A DNA stretch of 64,000 nucleotides from Aulosira sp. FACHB-615 (GCF_014698045.1 NZ_JACJSE010000009.1:1-64000); one strand, 5' to 3'; numbered from the stretch's first letter, positions 52,813 to 62,825 are shown. Notes: a model not told the origin generated them from the sequence alone. Program-made: numbers and translations.

Positions 52813-53199
52813 TTATTCTTCATATTCCACCCAACTATTAGGTGTTTCTGAAACATGAACTTTTAATTGTACATTTGGCGGTACTCGCTTCTTAGTTTCA
52901 TCGTAAATATACTTAGCAATCATTTCAGCCGTAGTCTCATATTCAGGAGGCATAACTTCATTTAAAATGCAGTGGTCAAGACCGCCTTTTGTGACATCTT
53001 GTTTTGCCCAACGTAAAGTTCTAAAATCCGCTACCATGACTGGATGAGGACAGAATTGTGAAGAATGCAACTGTGTTGAGGTGGCTTCGATGCGGACTTG
53101 ATAATTATGTCCGTGCATCCGACCACAGGGGCCGTCATAATCTTTGATGTAGTGGGCGCTGCTAAAAGAAAATTCCGTTACTACTTTCCATTTGGGCAT
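52813..53199 (-). CDS. queD: 6-carboxytetrahydropterin synthase (QueD/PTPS)
   Basis: 128 residues. Zinc ligands in FSSAHY and MHGHNYQV, catalytic Cys in DGPCGRMHG, the Asp/His pair region GGLDHCILNEVMP, TAEMIAKYIYDETKKR and the substrate-anchoring end VHVSETPNSWVEYEE. It converts dihydroneopterin triphosphate to 6-carboxytetrahydropterin for queuosine synthesis. A pterin-synthase activity is the alternative within the same fold. Confidence 0.9.
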   Translation of the reverse strand: MPKWKVVTEFSFSSAHYIKDYDGPCGRMHGHNYQVRIEATSTQLHSSQFCPHPVMVADFRTLRWAKQDVTKGGLDHCILNEVMPPEYETTAEMIAKYIYDETKKRVPPNVQLKVHVSETPNSWVEYEE

Positions 53200-53600
53200 T
53201 TTAAGATTACCTCGTAGGCAATTTAGAGATAAATACTTACAGCAAAATCTAGAAGTCAGAATACAGAATGCAGCATCAGAATCGGCTTTTAGCCTAGCGT
53301 TGATTACTCAATTGTGTACTTAACTAACTGGAAATCTGCTGTATCTCTTGTAATTGCATGTGTAAATCAATCAGACTTTTATAGTATTGCTAATACTAGT
53401 TTAGAAAAATAATATGGCAGATATCGGGTTAGCTTGGCATTTTAAAGAATTTATCACAGTTGCAAGTGTGCGATCGCGCTGGTAGTGTTGGGGGTTAAAA
53501 TGCGATCGCTACTCAGTATTTTCAAGATTCAACCAGATTATGATAGTAATGACATCTGTAATCTCCAACCAGTTGACTCAACTCTAGCCCTAAGAAAGTC
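53200..53600. other. Divergent promoter region, queD/Uma2
   Basis: 401 bp without a gene. It contains two HIP1-type GCGATCGC-like sites near 53469-53509 and otherwise unremarkable AT-rich sequence. Confidence 0.4.
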
Positions 53601-54332
53601 ATGTCAGTTGCCCAAGATTTGCCACCAGCCACAGATATAATATTTCCACCAGGAGATATATATAGTGACGAACCACCATTGGAAAGCGATTTACATCTAC
53701 GCCAAATTATTTTGTTACTACAATGTTTAGAATTGTGGTGGCAAGACCGCAGTGACTTTTATGCGGCTGGAAATCTGACAATATATTATAGTCAACGTCA
53801 ACTCAAATCAGAAGAATTTCGTGGCCCTGATTTTTTTGTCGTGCGGGGATGCGAAAGAAGACCTCGCAAAAGTTGGGTGATTTGGCAAGAAGACGGTAAG
53901 TATCCTAATATCATTGTCGAGTTACTTTCATCCTCCACAAAAGCCACAGATAAAGGCTTAAAAAAACAAATCTACCAAGATACTTTTCGCACACCGGAAT
54001 ATTTTTGGTTTGACCCAAATAATTTAGAATTTGCAGGGTTTCAATTAGTTTATGCTCAATACCAACCAATAGAACCAAATTCTCAAGGTTGGTTATGGAG
54101 TCAGCAGTTAGAACTATATTTAGGTGTCCAGAATAATCAATTGCGCTATTTTACAGCACAAGGGGAGTTATTGCCGACACCAGAAGAACTGGCACAGCAA
54201 GAAAAACAACGCGCAGATGAAGAAAAACAGCGTGCAGAACAGGAAACGCAACGTGCAGAACAAGAAAAGCAACGCGCAGAACGTCTGGCTGCTAAGTTGC
54301 GGGAGTTAAATATTGATCCCGATGTTCTGTAA
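53601..54332 (+). CDS. Uma2-family (DUF820) protein with charged coiled-coil tail
   Basis: 243 residues. The PD-(D/E)XK-like Uma2 domain covers about 20-195, with GPDFFVVRGCERRPRKSWVI and the downstream IIVELLSSSTKATDKGLKKQ, then PEYFWFDPNNLEF. The tail at 200-232 consists of repeated EKQRAEQ/EKQRADE heptads, a coiled coil encoded by near-identical codons, ending AKLRELNIDPDVL. The family is hugely expanded in cyanobacteria. Nuclease activity is predicted from the fold but undocumented for most members. Confidence 0.85.
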   Translation: MSVAQDLPPATDIIFPPGDIYSDEPPLESDLHLRQIILLLQCLELWWQDRSDFYAAGNLTIYYSQRQLKSEEFRGPDFFVVRGCERRPRKSWVIWQEDGKYPNIIVELLSSSTKATDKGLKKQIYQDTFRTPEYFWFDPNNLEFAGFQLVYAQYQPIEPNSQGWLWSQQLELYLGVQNNQLRYFTAQGELLPTPEELAQQEKQRADEEKQRAEQETQRAEQEKQRAERLAAKLRELNIDPDVL

Positions 54333-54411
54333 AATTATTGATGATGTTGCGCGATCGCACCCTTGATTAATTAATGATAGGACTGAATAATTGTGACTAT
54401 TATCCTAATCA

Positions 54412-55251
54412 ATGAAACCCCCGACAAGAAGCAAAACTAAAACACAAGTTTGGGTAGTCGAAAATGGTAAAAAACGCCTGCGACAAGACCAACTCACCAC
54501 AGAAGAACCTTTAGAAATTCGGTTGACATCACCATCGCGTACAGTAGCTATCACTATGCGAACTCCAGGCGCAGATTTTGAATTAGCGGCTGGGTTTCTG
54601 TTTAGTGAAGGTGTAATTAACAGTAAACAAGATATTGATAGGATGAGTTACTGCACAGATGAATCTGTAGATGGTGAGCAGCGTTATAACATTATTAATG
54701 TGCAGTTAAAGCCTGGCTTAAATCCAGACTTACAGCCTTTAGAACGTCACTTTTATATTAATAGTGCCTGTGGAGTTTGTGGTAAAGCGAGTGTTGAGGC
54801 TTTACTTTTACGGGGTTACGCAAAAATTACTTCGGAATTAACAGTCAAGTCTGAGGTTATTTACAGCTTATCTGATCAGTTGCGATCGCATCAGGGTATT
54901 TTTTCGGCAACTGGAGGGTTACACGCAGCAGCAGTATTTGATGCTGAAGGCAAAATTGGGAACTTACAAGAAGATGTTGGTCGTCACAATGCTTTAGATA
55001 AGTTGATTGGTAACGCCTTACTAAGTGGTGATTTACCTTTTAATCGTCATATTGTCATGGTGAGTGGACGTTCTAGTTTTGAGATTTTGCAAAAATCTGT
55101 AGTTGCAGGAATTCCAATTGTTTGTTCGGTTTCTGCACCTAGCAGTTTGGCGGTGTCTGTCGCCGAAGAATTTGGTATTACTTTAGTAGGATTTTTACGG
55201 GGAAACCGCTTTAATGTTTATACCGGATGGCAGAGAATAATTACAGCGTGA
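54412..55251 (+). CDS. fdhD: Formate dehydrogenase accessory sulfurtransferase FdhD
   Basis: 279 residues. It transfers sulfur to the molybdenum/tungsten cofactor of formate dehydrogenase-type enzymes. Seen: MRTPGADFELAAGFLFSEGV, the cysteine motif SACGVCGKAS, GIFSATGGLHAAAVFDAEG, EDVGRHNALDKLIGNAL and the end GFLRGNRFNVYTGWQRI. No formate dehydrogenase gene is nearby, so the client enzyme is elsewhere. Confidence 0.95.
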   Translation: MKPPTRSKTKTQVWVVENGKKRLRQDQLTTEEPLEIRLTSPSRTVAITMRTPGADFELAAGFLFSEGVINSKQDIDRMSYCTDESVDGEQRYNIINVQLKPGLNPDLQPLERHFYINSACGVCGKASVEALLLRGYAKITSELTVKSEVIYSLSDQLRSHQGIFSATGGLHAAAVFDAEGKIGNLQEDVGRHNALDKLIGNALLSGDLPFNRHIVMVSGRSSFEILQKSVVAGIPIVCSVSAPSSLAVSVAEEFGITLVGFLRGNRFNVYTGWQRIITA

Positions 55252-55323
55252 TATGCTCTAAAAAATCACCTTTTTTACTTGATTTTTACGTAATTCTGTC
55301 ATCAAAACCTAGGATATTTAAAT

Positions 55324-56259
55324 ATGAACACGCTTGGTCAAAAGCCGAAAGTTAGCTTTACTGTAAATGCGTGCATTGTTGATACCCCATTCATCAATCA
55401 AATACTTCGGAGTATGATGCGTTCTCTAGATTATCCATTCTCCGAAAGACTGGTAGCATTAGATCCTGGTAAGCCATCTGGTAAATATCTAGAACGTCAG
55501 ACAGGACAAATAGACGAATTAAGAACGAAATTAGCACAACTGCAAACTGAGGGAATTATTGATCGAGTAGATGAAATACCTTGGGATGAAGAACTGCAAA
55601 GGTCAGTCTTAAAAAAGTATTTTGGGCGTGATGATATAGATGTTAAAGATTTTGATGGAGCGCCCATTTATCAATATCTTTTTGCCTTAGAACAGTGTAC
55701 TGGTGATTATATTTTGCATGTTGATTCTGATGTGTTATTTTACCGAGATGCTACTAGAAAATCTTGGATAGATGAAGGAATTGAAATGTTGCAGGCAAAT
55801 TCATCAGTTGTGATTGCTACTTGCGAAGGCGGCCCGCCACTAGCTAAAAGTTTCCTCGAAAAATTAACTGGTCGTCCGGCAAAGTCTAAACCTAAAAAGT
55901 TGTGGAATAAAGCAGGTAACGTTTCTACAAGATATTTTTTCTTAGACCGCCAGCGATTGGAAAAGCAAGTTTTACCACTAGTCCAAAAGGATATCAAAGA
56001 ACCATTAGAAAATTCACTTACACATACTTTTAAAGTCAAAGGTTTTGAACGTTGGTCAATGACGGCTGGGACTTGGGCAATTCATCCTGTAGAACATGGT
56101 GAAAATTTTATTAAACATTTAGATGATTTAATTTGGGCTGTAGAAAACAATGTTTATCCCTTTAAACGTACTGGTAAGCGATGGAATATGCACACGGATG
56201 GTAATGATATCAAACCCTGGCTAAATGCAATTTCTCAAGCTAAGTCTGCAATGTTTTAA
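55324..56259 (+). CDS. Glycosyltransferase-like protein (GT-A fold)
   Basis: 311 residues. The N-terminal strand VSFTVNACIVDTPFINQILR and the acidic motif DYILHVDSDVLFYRDA (D-x-D at about 139-141) match nucleotide-sugar-binding GT-A enzymes. The C-terminal half (NKAGNVSTRYFFLDRQRL, WSMTAGTWAIHPVEHGENFI) is family-specific. No membrane segment, so cytosolic. The sugar and acceptor are unknown, and it stands alone. Confidence 0.65.
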   Translation: MNTLGQKPKVSFTVNACIVDTPFINQILRSMMRSLDYPFSERLVALDPGKPSGKYLERQTGQIDELRTKLAQLQTEGIIDRVDEIPWDEELQRSVLKKYFGRDDIDVKDFDGAPIYQYLFALEQCTGDYILHVDSDVLFYRDATRKSWIDEGIEMLQANSSVVIATCEGGPPLAKSFLEKLTGRPAKSKPKKLWNKAGNVSTRYFFLDRQRLEKQVLPLVQKDIKEPLENSLTHTFKVKGFERWSMTAGTWAIHPVEHGENFIKHLDDLIWAVENNVYPFKRTGKRWNMHTDGNDIKPWLNAISQAKSAMF

Positions 56260-56465
56260 ATTTTGAACTAATCCAGTAGAAAATAGTAGAGACGTTGTAT
56301 ACAATGTCTCTACAGCATTTATAAAGTGCAGCATTTGATGTAGCAGTCTTATTTGAGGAATGAACTAAAGAGACAAGGGAGACAAGGTAGAGAGACGTTT
56401 ATAGAAGATTTAGGATTGCTATAGAAGTGGGATGAATTAACGACAGTTTGAGAAATATAATAGTG

Positions 56466-56852
56466 ATGGTTTTGCGATATACTGAAGTATTCGTGGCGAT
56501 CGCCACAGTGAATTTAGAAAAATTAGTAGATTTCTATACCCAATTGTTCAGTGAAAAACCGAGTACTTTAATTCCCAATGTTTATGCAGAGTTTCAACTA
56601 ACAAGTTTACGTTTGGGAATTTTTCAACCGAAACAGAGTCATGAGTCAGAATTTACCAACTCAACTAAAAGTAAAATAAGTTTGTGCTTTGAGGTGAGTA
56701 ATTTAGAAACTGCGATCGCTCATCTCACAAATTTAGGCTATCCTCCACCCGGCGAAATCTCCATCGCTTCCCACGGACGAGAAATTTATGCTTACGATCC
56801 TGAAGGTAATCGCCTAATTCTGCATGAAGCTAAGGGAGTCAATAGTTATTAG
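56466..56852 (+). CDS. VOC/glyoxalase-fold protein
   Basis: 128 residues from the ATG giving MVLRYTEVFVAIATVNLEKL; an in-frame TTG lies 18 bp earlier. Two beta-alpha-beta-beta-beta units: LVDFYTQLFSEKPSTL and ISLCFEVSNLETAIAHLTNL, ending GREIYAYDPEGNRLILHEA. A metal-binding Glu/His pattern is partial. The fold serves glyoxalases, dioxygenases and resistance proteins; no specific function can be claimed. Confidence 0.75.
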   Translation: MVLRYTEVFVAIATVNLEKLVDFYTQLFSEKPSTLIPNVYAEFQLTSLRLGIFQPKQSHESEFTNSTKSKISLCFEVSNLETAIAHLTNLGYPPPGEISIASHGREIYAYDPEGNRLILHEAKGVNSY

Positions 56853-56938
56853 TCATTTGTCATTTGTCATTAGTTTTTTATCTCCCTTGTCTCCCGTGTC
56901 TTCCGTGTCTCCCACACTCCCCCACTCCCTACAAAAAT

Positions 56939-57823
56939 ATGTCTCTCACAAACAACTACAAATTAAACCTGATCCAATGGTATCCGGGTCATATTGCCAA
57001 GGCGGAAAAGAATCTCAAAGAACAGCTAAAGCTGGTAGATGTGGTGTTAGAAGTCCGCGATTCGAGGATTCCTTTAGCGACGCACCACCCGCAAATTGGT
57101 GAATGGGTGGGAAGCAAAACGCGGATTTTGGTGTTGAACCGCTTAGATATGATTACACCCCAACTGCAATCGCTATGGACAAATTGGTTTAAAAGTCAAG
57201 GGGAAATACCTTATTTTACCAATGCTCAACATGGTCAAGGTGTAACGGCTATTGCTAAAGCCGCCCAAGCTGCGGGTGTGGAACTAAATCAACGAAGACG
57301 CGATCGCGGTATGTTACCTCGTCCTGTAAGGGCTGTAGTGATTGGTTTTCCTAACGTTGGTAAGTCAGCCTTAATTAACCGCCTTTTGGGACGGCGTGTA
57401 GTAGAAAGTGCTGCACGTCCAGGTGTCACACGTAACTTACGCTGGGTACGTATATCTGATCAATTAGAATTACTTGATGCGCCTGGGGTAATTCCTTCCC
57501 GTTTAGAAAATCAAGCCGCAGCGTTGAAGTTAGCAATTTGTGATGATATTGGACAAGCATCTTATGATAATCAACTCGTCGCATCAGCATTCGTAGATTT
57601 TATAAATGAAATTCATATAACAGCGAATCATTTATTACCAGAGTCACCATTCAAGTTACGCTACGAACTCGACTCATCTACCTACACAGGCGAATCATAC
57701 CTAGAAGCTTTGGCAGAACATCGCTACAACGGTGATGTTGAACGTGCGGCGAGACAACTTTTCACAGATTATCGCAAGGGTTTATTAGGGACAATTCCTC
57801 TAGAATTACCACCAAAAGTATAA
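56939..57823 (+). CDS. rbgA: Ribosome biogenesis GTPase RbgA/YlqF
   Basis: About 294 residues from the ATG giving MSLTNNYKLNLIQWYPGHIA. The longer upstream frame runs over CTCCC-type heptamers and is not coding. Circularly permuted GTPase: G4 LVLNRLDMI precedes G1 VVIGFPNVGKSALINRLLG, then G3 LLDAPGVIPSR. The C-terminal DYRKGLLGTIPLE is typical. It helps late 50S subunit assembly. Confidence 0.92.
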   Translation: MSLTNNYKLNLIQWYPGHIAKAEKNLKEQLKLVDVVLEVRDSRIPLATHHPQIGEWVGSKTRILVLNRLDMITPQLQSLWTNWFKSQGEIPYFTNAQHGQGVTAIAKAAQAAGVELNQRRRDRGMLPRPVRAVVIGFPNVGKSALINRLLGRRVVESAARPGVTRNLRWVRISDQLELLDAPGVIPSRLENQAAALKLAICDDIGQASYDNQLVASAFVDFINEIHITANHLLPESPFKLRYELDSSTYTGESYLEALAEHRYNGDVERAARQLFTDYRKGLLGTIPLELPPKV

Positions 57824-58309
57824 ACAACGATTCCCGACATTTTTTGAGTAGTCAGTAAGAACAGTACGGCGGCTGATAGATAAAAGGTATTAATCTTGGC
57901 TATGATGCTCCCAGTTCTCAGATAGTGGCTTTGGCGTTACGTCATGCAATCAAAAGACAATTTAGGATACGGAGAGCGATCGCTTCATGATTGACATCCC
58001 ATTTTGCATAAAAATTCTTGGGTGTCATTCCTAGCTGACATCAAGCAAAAAAAGTACGCCTACCTTTGGGCAAAATACAGTCTAGAAGACGCTCAAGAAA
58101 CTTAGGACTTACGCAATAACCCTCTCAAATCCTCTTAACTTCGTGTCCTTTGCGTTCTTTGCGGTTCGTTTTTTCATGATTTTGCGTAAGTCCTGAAACT
58201 ATACCAGGACTATAAAAGAACAGAGATTAACACCCTAGAACCTTAGTTCAGTTAGACTCTTGTAATTACGAAGTAAAATAAAGATAGCCAAGCCAACTGC
58301 ACAATTGCC
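57824..58309. other. Intergenic region with family D element
   Basis: 486 bp. The miniature repeat occupies 58104-58194. The rest shows no gene; a fragmentary open stretch around 57890-57960 has no start or motif. Confidence 0.5.
58104..58194. repeat. Family D miniature inverted-repeat element
   Basis: 91 bp with perfect 13-bp ends AGGACTTACGCAA and TTGCGTAAGTCCT. The interior contains GTGTCCTTTGCGTTCTTTGC. Ends of this type are common for MITEs in Nostocales. Single copy here. Confidence 0.8.
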
Positions 58310-58858
58310 ATGACCAGAACACTCATCCACTGGACAGTTGAAGACTATCATCGGATGATCGCAAGCGGTTTGCTGGCAGGGCGACAGGTAGAATTAATTG
58401 ATGGGCAGATTTTAGAAATGCCTCCAGAACTTCCGATTCATCGAGCAACATATCGACGAGGCGTGAAGTATCTAGAACAATTGCTAGAAAATCAAGCCGT
58501 CATCTTCTCAGCAGCACCAATTACATTGCCCAATTATAGTGAACCACAACCAGATATTTGCGTCGCAGTTCCCCCAGAATCTCGCTACAATGAACGCCAT
58601 CCTGAACCAGAGGACATTTATTGGCTAATTGAGGTTTCAAACTCTATACTAGCTTACGATTTAGACGAAAAAGCCAAGCTCTACGCCAAAGGCGGGATTC
58701 AAGATTATTGGGTATTGGATATAGTCAATACTCAGTTGTGGGTGCATCGAAATGCACAAAATGGAGAATATCAGTCAATTGTGCGTGTTTCTACAGGTGT
58801 GTTAACTCCACTGGCGTTGCCTAGTATAGTGGTTGAAGTTGCTCGTTTGCTGGGCTAG
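58310..58858 (+). CDS. Uma2-family (DUF820) protein
   Basis: 182 residues, all Uma2 domain: LIHWTVEDYHRMIASGLLAG, RQVELIDGQILEMPPE, the acidic motif SEPQPDICVAVPP and IYWLIEVSNSILAYDLDEKA with KLYAKGGIQDYWVLD. These place a predicted PD-(D/E)XK active site (Asp, Glu, Lys). It lacks the coiled-coil tail of the Uma2 protein at 53601. Function unknown. Confidence 0.85.
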   Translation: MTRTLIHWTVEDYHRMIASGLLAGRQVELIDGQILEMPPELPIHRATYRRGVKYLEQLLENQAVIFSAAPITLPNYSEPQPDICVAVPPESRYNERHPEPEDIYWLIEVSNSILAYDLDEKAKLYAKGGIQDYWVLDIVNTQLWVHRNAQNGEYQSIVRVSTGVLTPLALPSIVVEVARLLG

Positions 58859-59347
58859 TGAAGCATGGCTGATACAATTTAAGCCTTAAGGTCATGAAAT
58901 ACATCAAAGTCAAGGATTCAAATCTACAGTGATTTACACCCTTATACCAATTTAAGATGAAAACTATAAAAACCAATTACCCCCCTTAATCCCCCCTTGG
59001 AAAGCAGGGTGGTTTCATACAGTCAGAGAAAAAAGGCAACTGTGTTTCAAAGCCTCTCCCCCCGTGGGCTACGGTGTACACACAAGTCGAATTACCCCCC
59101 TTAGTCCCCTGACAGGTGTAGGTTTTTTACGTTATGCCCCAAAAACCTTGATTTAGGGTGTAGGGGTGTAAGGGTGTGAGGGGGGTGGAACTCTGATTAA
59201 ATCGTGATTTTTAGAGTCGCTACTCATCACTCTGTTAAAAACCTACACTTGTGAGCCCTTAATCCCCCCTTGGAAAGGTGGGAAACTAAGCAATCTAGTT
59301 CCCTCCCCTTTACAAGGGGAGGGTTAGGGTGGGGTAAAATACTGAAA
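58859..59347. other. Intergenic mosaic of dispersed repeats
   Basis: 489 bp without a gene. CTTAATCCCCCCTTGGAAAG occurs at about 58984 and again near 59257, and a third related stretch (CCCCTTAGTCCCC) at 59096. Family E (59114-59250) sits between the last two, so it may have split one repeat. Confidence 0.6.
59114..59250. repeat. Family E inverted-repeat element
   Basis: AGGTGTAGGTTTTTTA at the left faces TTAAAAACCTACACTT at the right, an almost perfect 16-bp inverted repeat. The interior contains a GGGTGTAGGGGTGTAAGGGT stretch. About 137 bp, flanked by CCCCTTA-type sequence on both sides. Confidence 0.6.
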
Positions 59348-59419
59348 AGCGGGCGATGGGACTCGAACCCACGACGTTCACCTTGGGAAGGTGACATTCT
59401 ACCACTGAATTACACCCGC
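59348..59419 (-). tRNA. tRNA-Gly (CCC)
   Basis: The minus strand reads GCGGGTG...CGCCCGC for the acceptor stem, D-arm TAATTCAGTGGTAGAAT, anticodon arm TCACC-TTCCCAA-GGTGA with anticodon CCC, T-arm GTGGGTTCGAGTCCCAT, discriminator U. No encoded CCA. It lies upstream of nothing on its strand and after the RND permease stop. Confidence 0.95.
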
Positions 59420-59471
59420 AAATACTAACTGTTAGCTAAGTCAAAGCTAACAGAGATTATACCATAATTGA

Positions 59472-62400
59472 TTAGTTTTGGATTTCCGAGACAGATGTGT
59501 TGTTTGGCGATCGCACATTCCTCACTTCTCTGTCTTCCGCAGGTGGTTTTTTACCGAAACCGTAACGCAATGTATTCAAAATCCAAGTTTGGAAGTTATC
59601 AATATAGCTAAATATGACTGGCACTACTACCAACGTCAGCAATGTAGAGGTGGTAAAGCCTCCCATAATGGCAATTCCCATTGGTTGACGCACTTCGGAA
59701 CCTGCGCCAATACCCAAGGCGAGGGGAAGAGTACCTGCAATTGTGGCTAAGGAAGTCATCATAATTGGACGCAGACGTGAAACACCAGCTTCTATCAAGG
59801 CTTGGCGTTGGTTCTGCCCTTCCTGCATATTGATGATTGTGTAGTCTACCAACAAAATCGAGTTTTTGGTGACAATTCCCATTAACAACACAATCCCAAT
59901 TAAGGCGTAAATTCCCAGGGGTTTTTGGGCGACCATCAAGGAGACTAATGCACCACCCAAGCAAAATGGCAATGCGGCCATAATCGATAAAGGATGCAGA
60001 AAGTTGTTATATAGCAGCACCAGAATTGCATAGATGCACATAATCGCTAAAGCTAATGCACCACCAAATCTGCCAAAAATTTCCTGCATAATTTTGGCAC
60101 TACCAGAAGGTTGTTGAACAACTCCAGGTGGTAAGTTTTGCATTGCTGGTAGCTGATTTACGGCTTTGACTGCTTCTCCCAGAGATATAGTTTGTAAGTT
60201 GGCTTCTAGTGCGACTTGACGGGCGCGGTCGTAACGGCTGATGGTGGCGGGGCCACTGCCAAACTTGATATCAGCCACAGCGACTAGCGGAACTAAACTC
60301 CCGTTTTGGCTGGGAACTTGCAAATTTCTGATATTGTTGATGTCTGCGCGGGCTGTTGGGTCAATTTGTATGCGGATGGGAATTTGCCGATCGCTCAAGT
60401 TAAACTTAGCCAAGTTAGCATCATTATCACCAATGGTAGCTAAAGAAGCTGTCCGGGCGATCGCTTGCACTGTTACACCCAAATCGGCGGCGCGTTGCGG
60501 GTTGGGTATGACTAAAATCTCTGGTTTGACTAAACTAGCAGTCGAAGAAACTTCTACTAGTCCAGGAATATTCCGCATTTGTTGTTCTAAATCATTAGCG
60601 GCTTGGGTTAAAGCTTCAGGATTTTCACTCCTAAGAACAATAGATAATGCTTTACGACCACCTCCAGGCCCTTGATTTTGAAAACTAATTCTTGCCCCTG
60701 GAATTTCTTGAAATAACGGACGGGTTTGTTCTTCAAATTGTTTTTGGGAAATATTGCGTTCTTCTTTGGGCTTTAACTGAATTGATAAGGTAGCTGAGTT
60801 GATTTCTTCTGTGGCTAACACCTTTTCCACCACGGGGTTTTGGCGAATAATGTCAGTTGCTTGAGTCACTACTTTATTGACATCTTCTAAGGTGGAACCG
60901 GGAGGAACTTCAATCGCAACGTTAGAAATGCCAAAGTCACCGTCATCGACAAAACCTTTGGGAATCAAGGGAACTAACATCAAACTGGCGATGAAAAACG
61001 CCATTGCGATCGCAATTGTGGTTAACTTATGGCGTAATGCGGTTTGTAATAAGGATTTATACGGCTGAAACTGACGTTTTGGTTGTGGCTTTTTGATTTG
61101 ACGATAGAAGATTTGACTTAATCTGTTCTTAGCATCTGTAGCACTAGATTGATGTTTTTTATCCTTTAATAAATACGCCCCCATCATCGGCGTAATCATC
61201 CGCGCTACCATCGTGGAAAAAATTGTAGACACCGCCACAGTCACACCAAAGGGTTGAAAAAACTGCCCAGGAACACCCCCCATAAACGCCACCGGGAGAA
61301 ACACCGCAATAATGGTTGCGGCACTCGCCATCACAGCTAAACCCACTTCGTCGGAAGAGTCAAAAGCTGCTTCCCAAGGTGATTTCCCCATTGCTATATG
61401 CCGTTCCATATTTTCAATTTCCACCACGGCATCATCTACTAAGTTGCCGACAGCCAAAGCTAATGCCAGCAAAGTCATATTATTGAGGGTATATCCCAAA
61501 GCTTGCTGCACGGCAAAGGTCGGAATCATTGATAAAGGTAGAGCAACGGCAGTGATTAAAGTCGCTCTCCAGTCGCGTAAAAAGAGTAAAATCACGATGA
61601 TTGCCAGCACTGAGGCTTGAATCAACTCATCAATGGTGCTTTGATAAGATTGGCGAATAATATCGGCTCTGGTAAAAATTAACTCGATTTTGATATCTGG
61701 GGGCAGGGTTTTTTGTAGTTCGGCGACTGCGGCTTTCACGCCTTGTTCTACACTCACTACCACGCTGCCAGTACTCCGCAATACTTGAAAAGCTACCACG
61801 GGTTGATTATCCAAACGGGCGGTTTGTCGCACATCCGCGTATTTATCTTCCACCGTACCCAAGCTGGATAAAGGTATAGAACCACCACTAGGCAACAGAA
61901 TTTCATAAGTTTGCAGCAGATTCACACTGGTGGCACTACCAAGGGTGCGTATTGTTTGTTCACTACCGCCAAGTTCAGCGCGTCCACCGGGTAAATTGAT
62001 GTTAAAAGCCCGAATTTGGTCGTTTACTTGGGTGGCGGTAATGCCCAAAGATTGTAAGCGGTCAGGGTCGAGGTTAATCCGAATTTCGCGGTCAACGCCA
62101 CCAATGCGCTTGACTTGTGCCACACCTTTGACGGTTAACAAGGCGCGGCTAATAGTTTGGTCTACGATGTTGCTTAATTCTTCAACAGAACGCTGATCTG
62201 ATTTGACTGCATAAAAGATAATCGGGCCGCCAGCAAACTCTAAACGTTGTACTACGGGGTCATTAATATCTTGGGGGAGATTTTGGCGGATTTGAGCGAT
62301 CGCATTTCTGACATCATTGGTAGCGCGATCGCTATTTGTTCCTAAAACAAAATTAATCGTGGTGGTAGACTTACCATCACTGACACTAGAAATCATATTA

Positions 62401-62639
62401 TCGATGTTGCCCAACCCAGCGACAGCATCTTCAATTTTTTTCGTCACCTGCGATTCCAGTTCTGCTGGCCCTGCACCCGGTTGGGTAACAGTCACAGAAA
62501 CCGCCGGCACATCAATGTTAGGGTTGGTGTCAATTCCCAAGGAAATGAAAGATAACCACCCAACAACTGTCAAAATTAAGAATAAAACAATGGTGGGAAC
62601 AGGTTTTTTAATTGACCAAGCCGAGATATTGAAGGACAT
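59472..62639 (-). CDS. RND efflux transporter permease (HAE1/AcrB family)
   Basis: About 1055 residues from the ATG giving MSFNISAWSIKKPVPTIVLF; the longer frame upstream reads through CACTTCCCACACTCC repeats. Twelve membrane segments and two large periplasmic loops are present. Seen: TQPGAGPAELESQVTKKIED, TM4 LALALAVGNLVDDAVVEIEN with the proton-relay Asp pair, and TM10-12 IGIVLLMGIVTKNSILLVDY and GAGSEVRQPMGIAIMGGFTT. It exports drugs, lipids or metabolites by proton antiport. The adaptor gene lies upstream on the same strand; no outer-membrane factor is in the window. Confidence 0.93.
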   Translation of the reverse strand: MSFNISAWSIKKPVPTIVLFLILTVVGWLSFISLGIDTNPNIDVPAVSVTVTQPGAGPAELESQVTKKIEDAVAGLGNIDNMISSVSDGKSTTTINFVLGTNSDRATNDVRNAIAQIRQNLPQDINDPVVQRLEFAGGPIIFYAVKSDQRSVEELSNIVDQTISRALLTVKGVAQVKRIGGVDREIRINLDPDRLQSLGITATQVNDQIRAFNINLPGGRAELGGSEQTIRTLGSATSVNLLQTYEILLPSGGSIPLSSLGTVEDKYADVRQTARLDNQPVVAFQVLRSTGSVVVSVEQGVKAAVAELQKTLPPDIKIELIFTRADIIRQSYQSTIDELIQASVLAIIVILLFLRDWRATLITAVALPLSMIPTFAVQQALGYTLNNMTLLALALAVGNLVDDAVVEIENMERHIAMGKSPWEAAFDSSDEVGLAVMASAATIIAVFLPVAFMGGVPGQFFQPFGVTVAVSTIFSTMVARMITPMMGAYLLKDKKHQSSATDAKNRLSQIFYRQIKKPQPKRQFQPYKSLLQTALRHKLTTIAIAMAFFIASLMLVPLIPKGFVDDGDFGISNVAIEVPPGSTLEDVNKVVTQATDIIRQNPVVEKVLATEEINSATLSIQLKPKEERNISQKQFEEQTRPLFQEIPGARISFQNQGPGGGRKALSIVLRSENPEALTQAANDLEQQMRNIPGLVEVSSTASLVKPEILVIPNPQRAADLGVTVQAIARTASLATIGDNDANLAKFNLSDRQIPIRIQIDPTARADINNIRNLQVPSQNGSLVPLVAVADIKFGSGPATISRYDRARQVALEANLQTISLGEAVKAVNQLPAMQNLPPGVVQQPSGSAKIMQEIFGRFGGALALAIMCIYAILVLLYNNFLHPLSIMAALPFCLGGALVSLMVAQKPLGIYALIGIVLLMGIVTKNSILLVDYTIINMQEGQNQRQALIEAGVSRLRPIMMTSLATIAGTLPLALGIGAGSEVRQPMGIAIMGGFTTSTLLTLVVVPVIFSYIDNFQTWILNTLRYGFGKKPPAEDREVRNVRSPNNTSVSEIQN

Positions 62640-62810
62640 TTTTGGTGTGGGAGTGAGTGGGAAGTGTGGGGAGTGTGGGAAGTGTGGGGAGTGTGGGGGG
62701 TAATTTTTTGGATACTTAGCTAGAAATCCCACACAAAATTTCGTTCACCCAGACAAGGGAGATAAGGGGGACAAGGGAGAGAGGGGGGACAAGGGGGACA
62801 AGGGAGAAAA
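62640..62810. repeat. G-rich heptamer and nonamer repeats in the RND operon spacer
   Basis: GTGGGGAGT/GTGGGAAGT units (62650-62700) and GGGGGACAAGGGAGA units (62750-62810) fill the gap between the adaptor stop and the permease start. Related to the arrays at 26553 and 41941. They may weaken coupling between the two genes. Confidence 0.75.
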
Positions 62811-62825
62811 ACAAATGACTACCTA

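Noticed and set aside
62735..62770. Glutamine (glnA) riboswitch, suggested by CGTTCACCCAGACAAGGG
   Set aside because: The required GGACGGAAGTAGG-like second half is absent; the sequence belongs to the G-rich repeat block.
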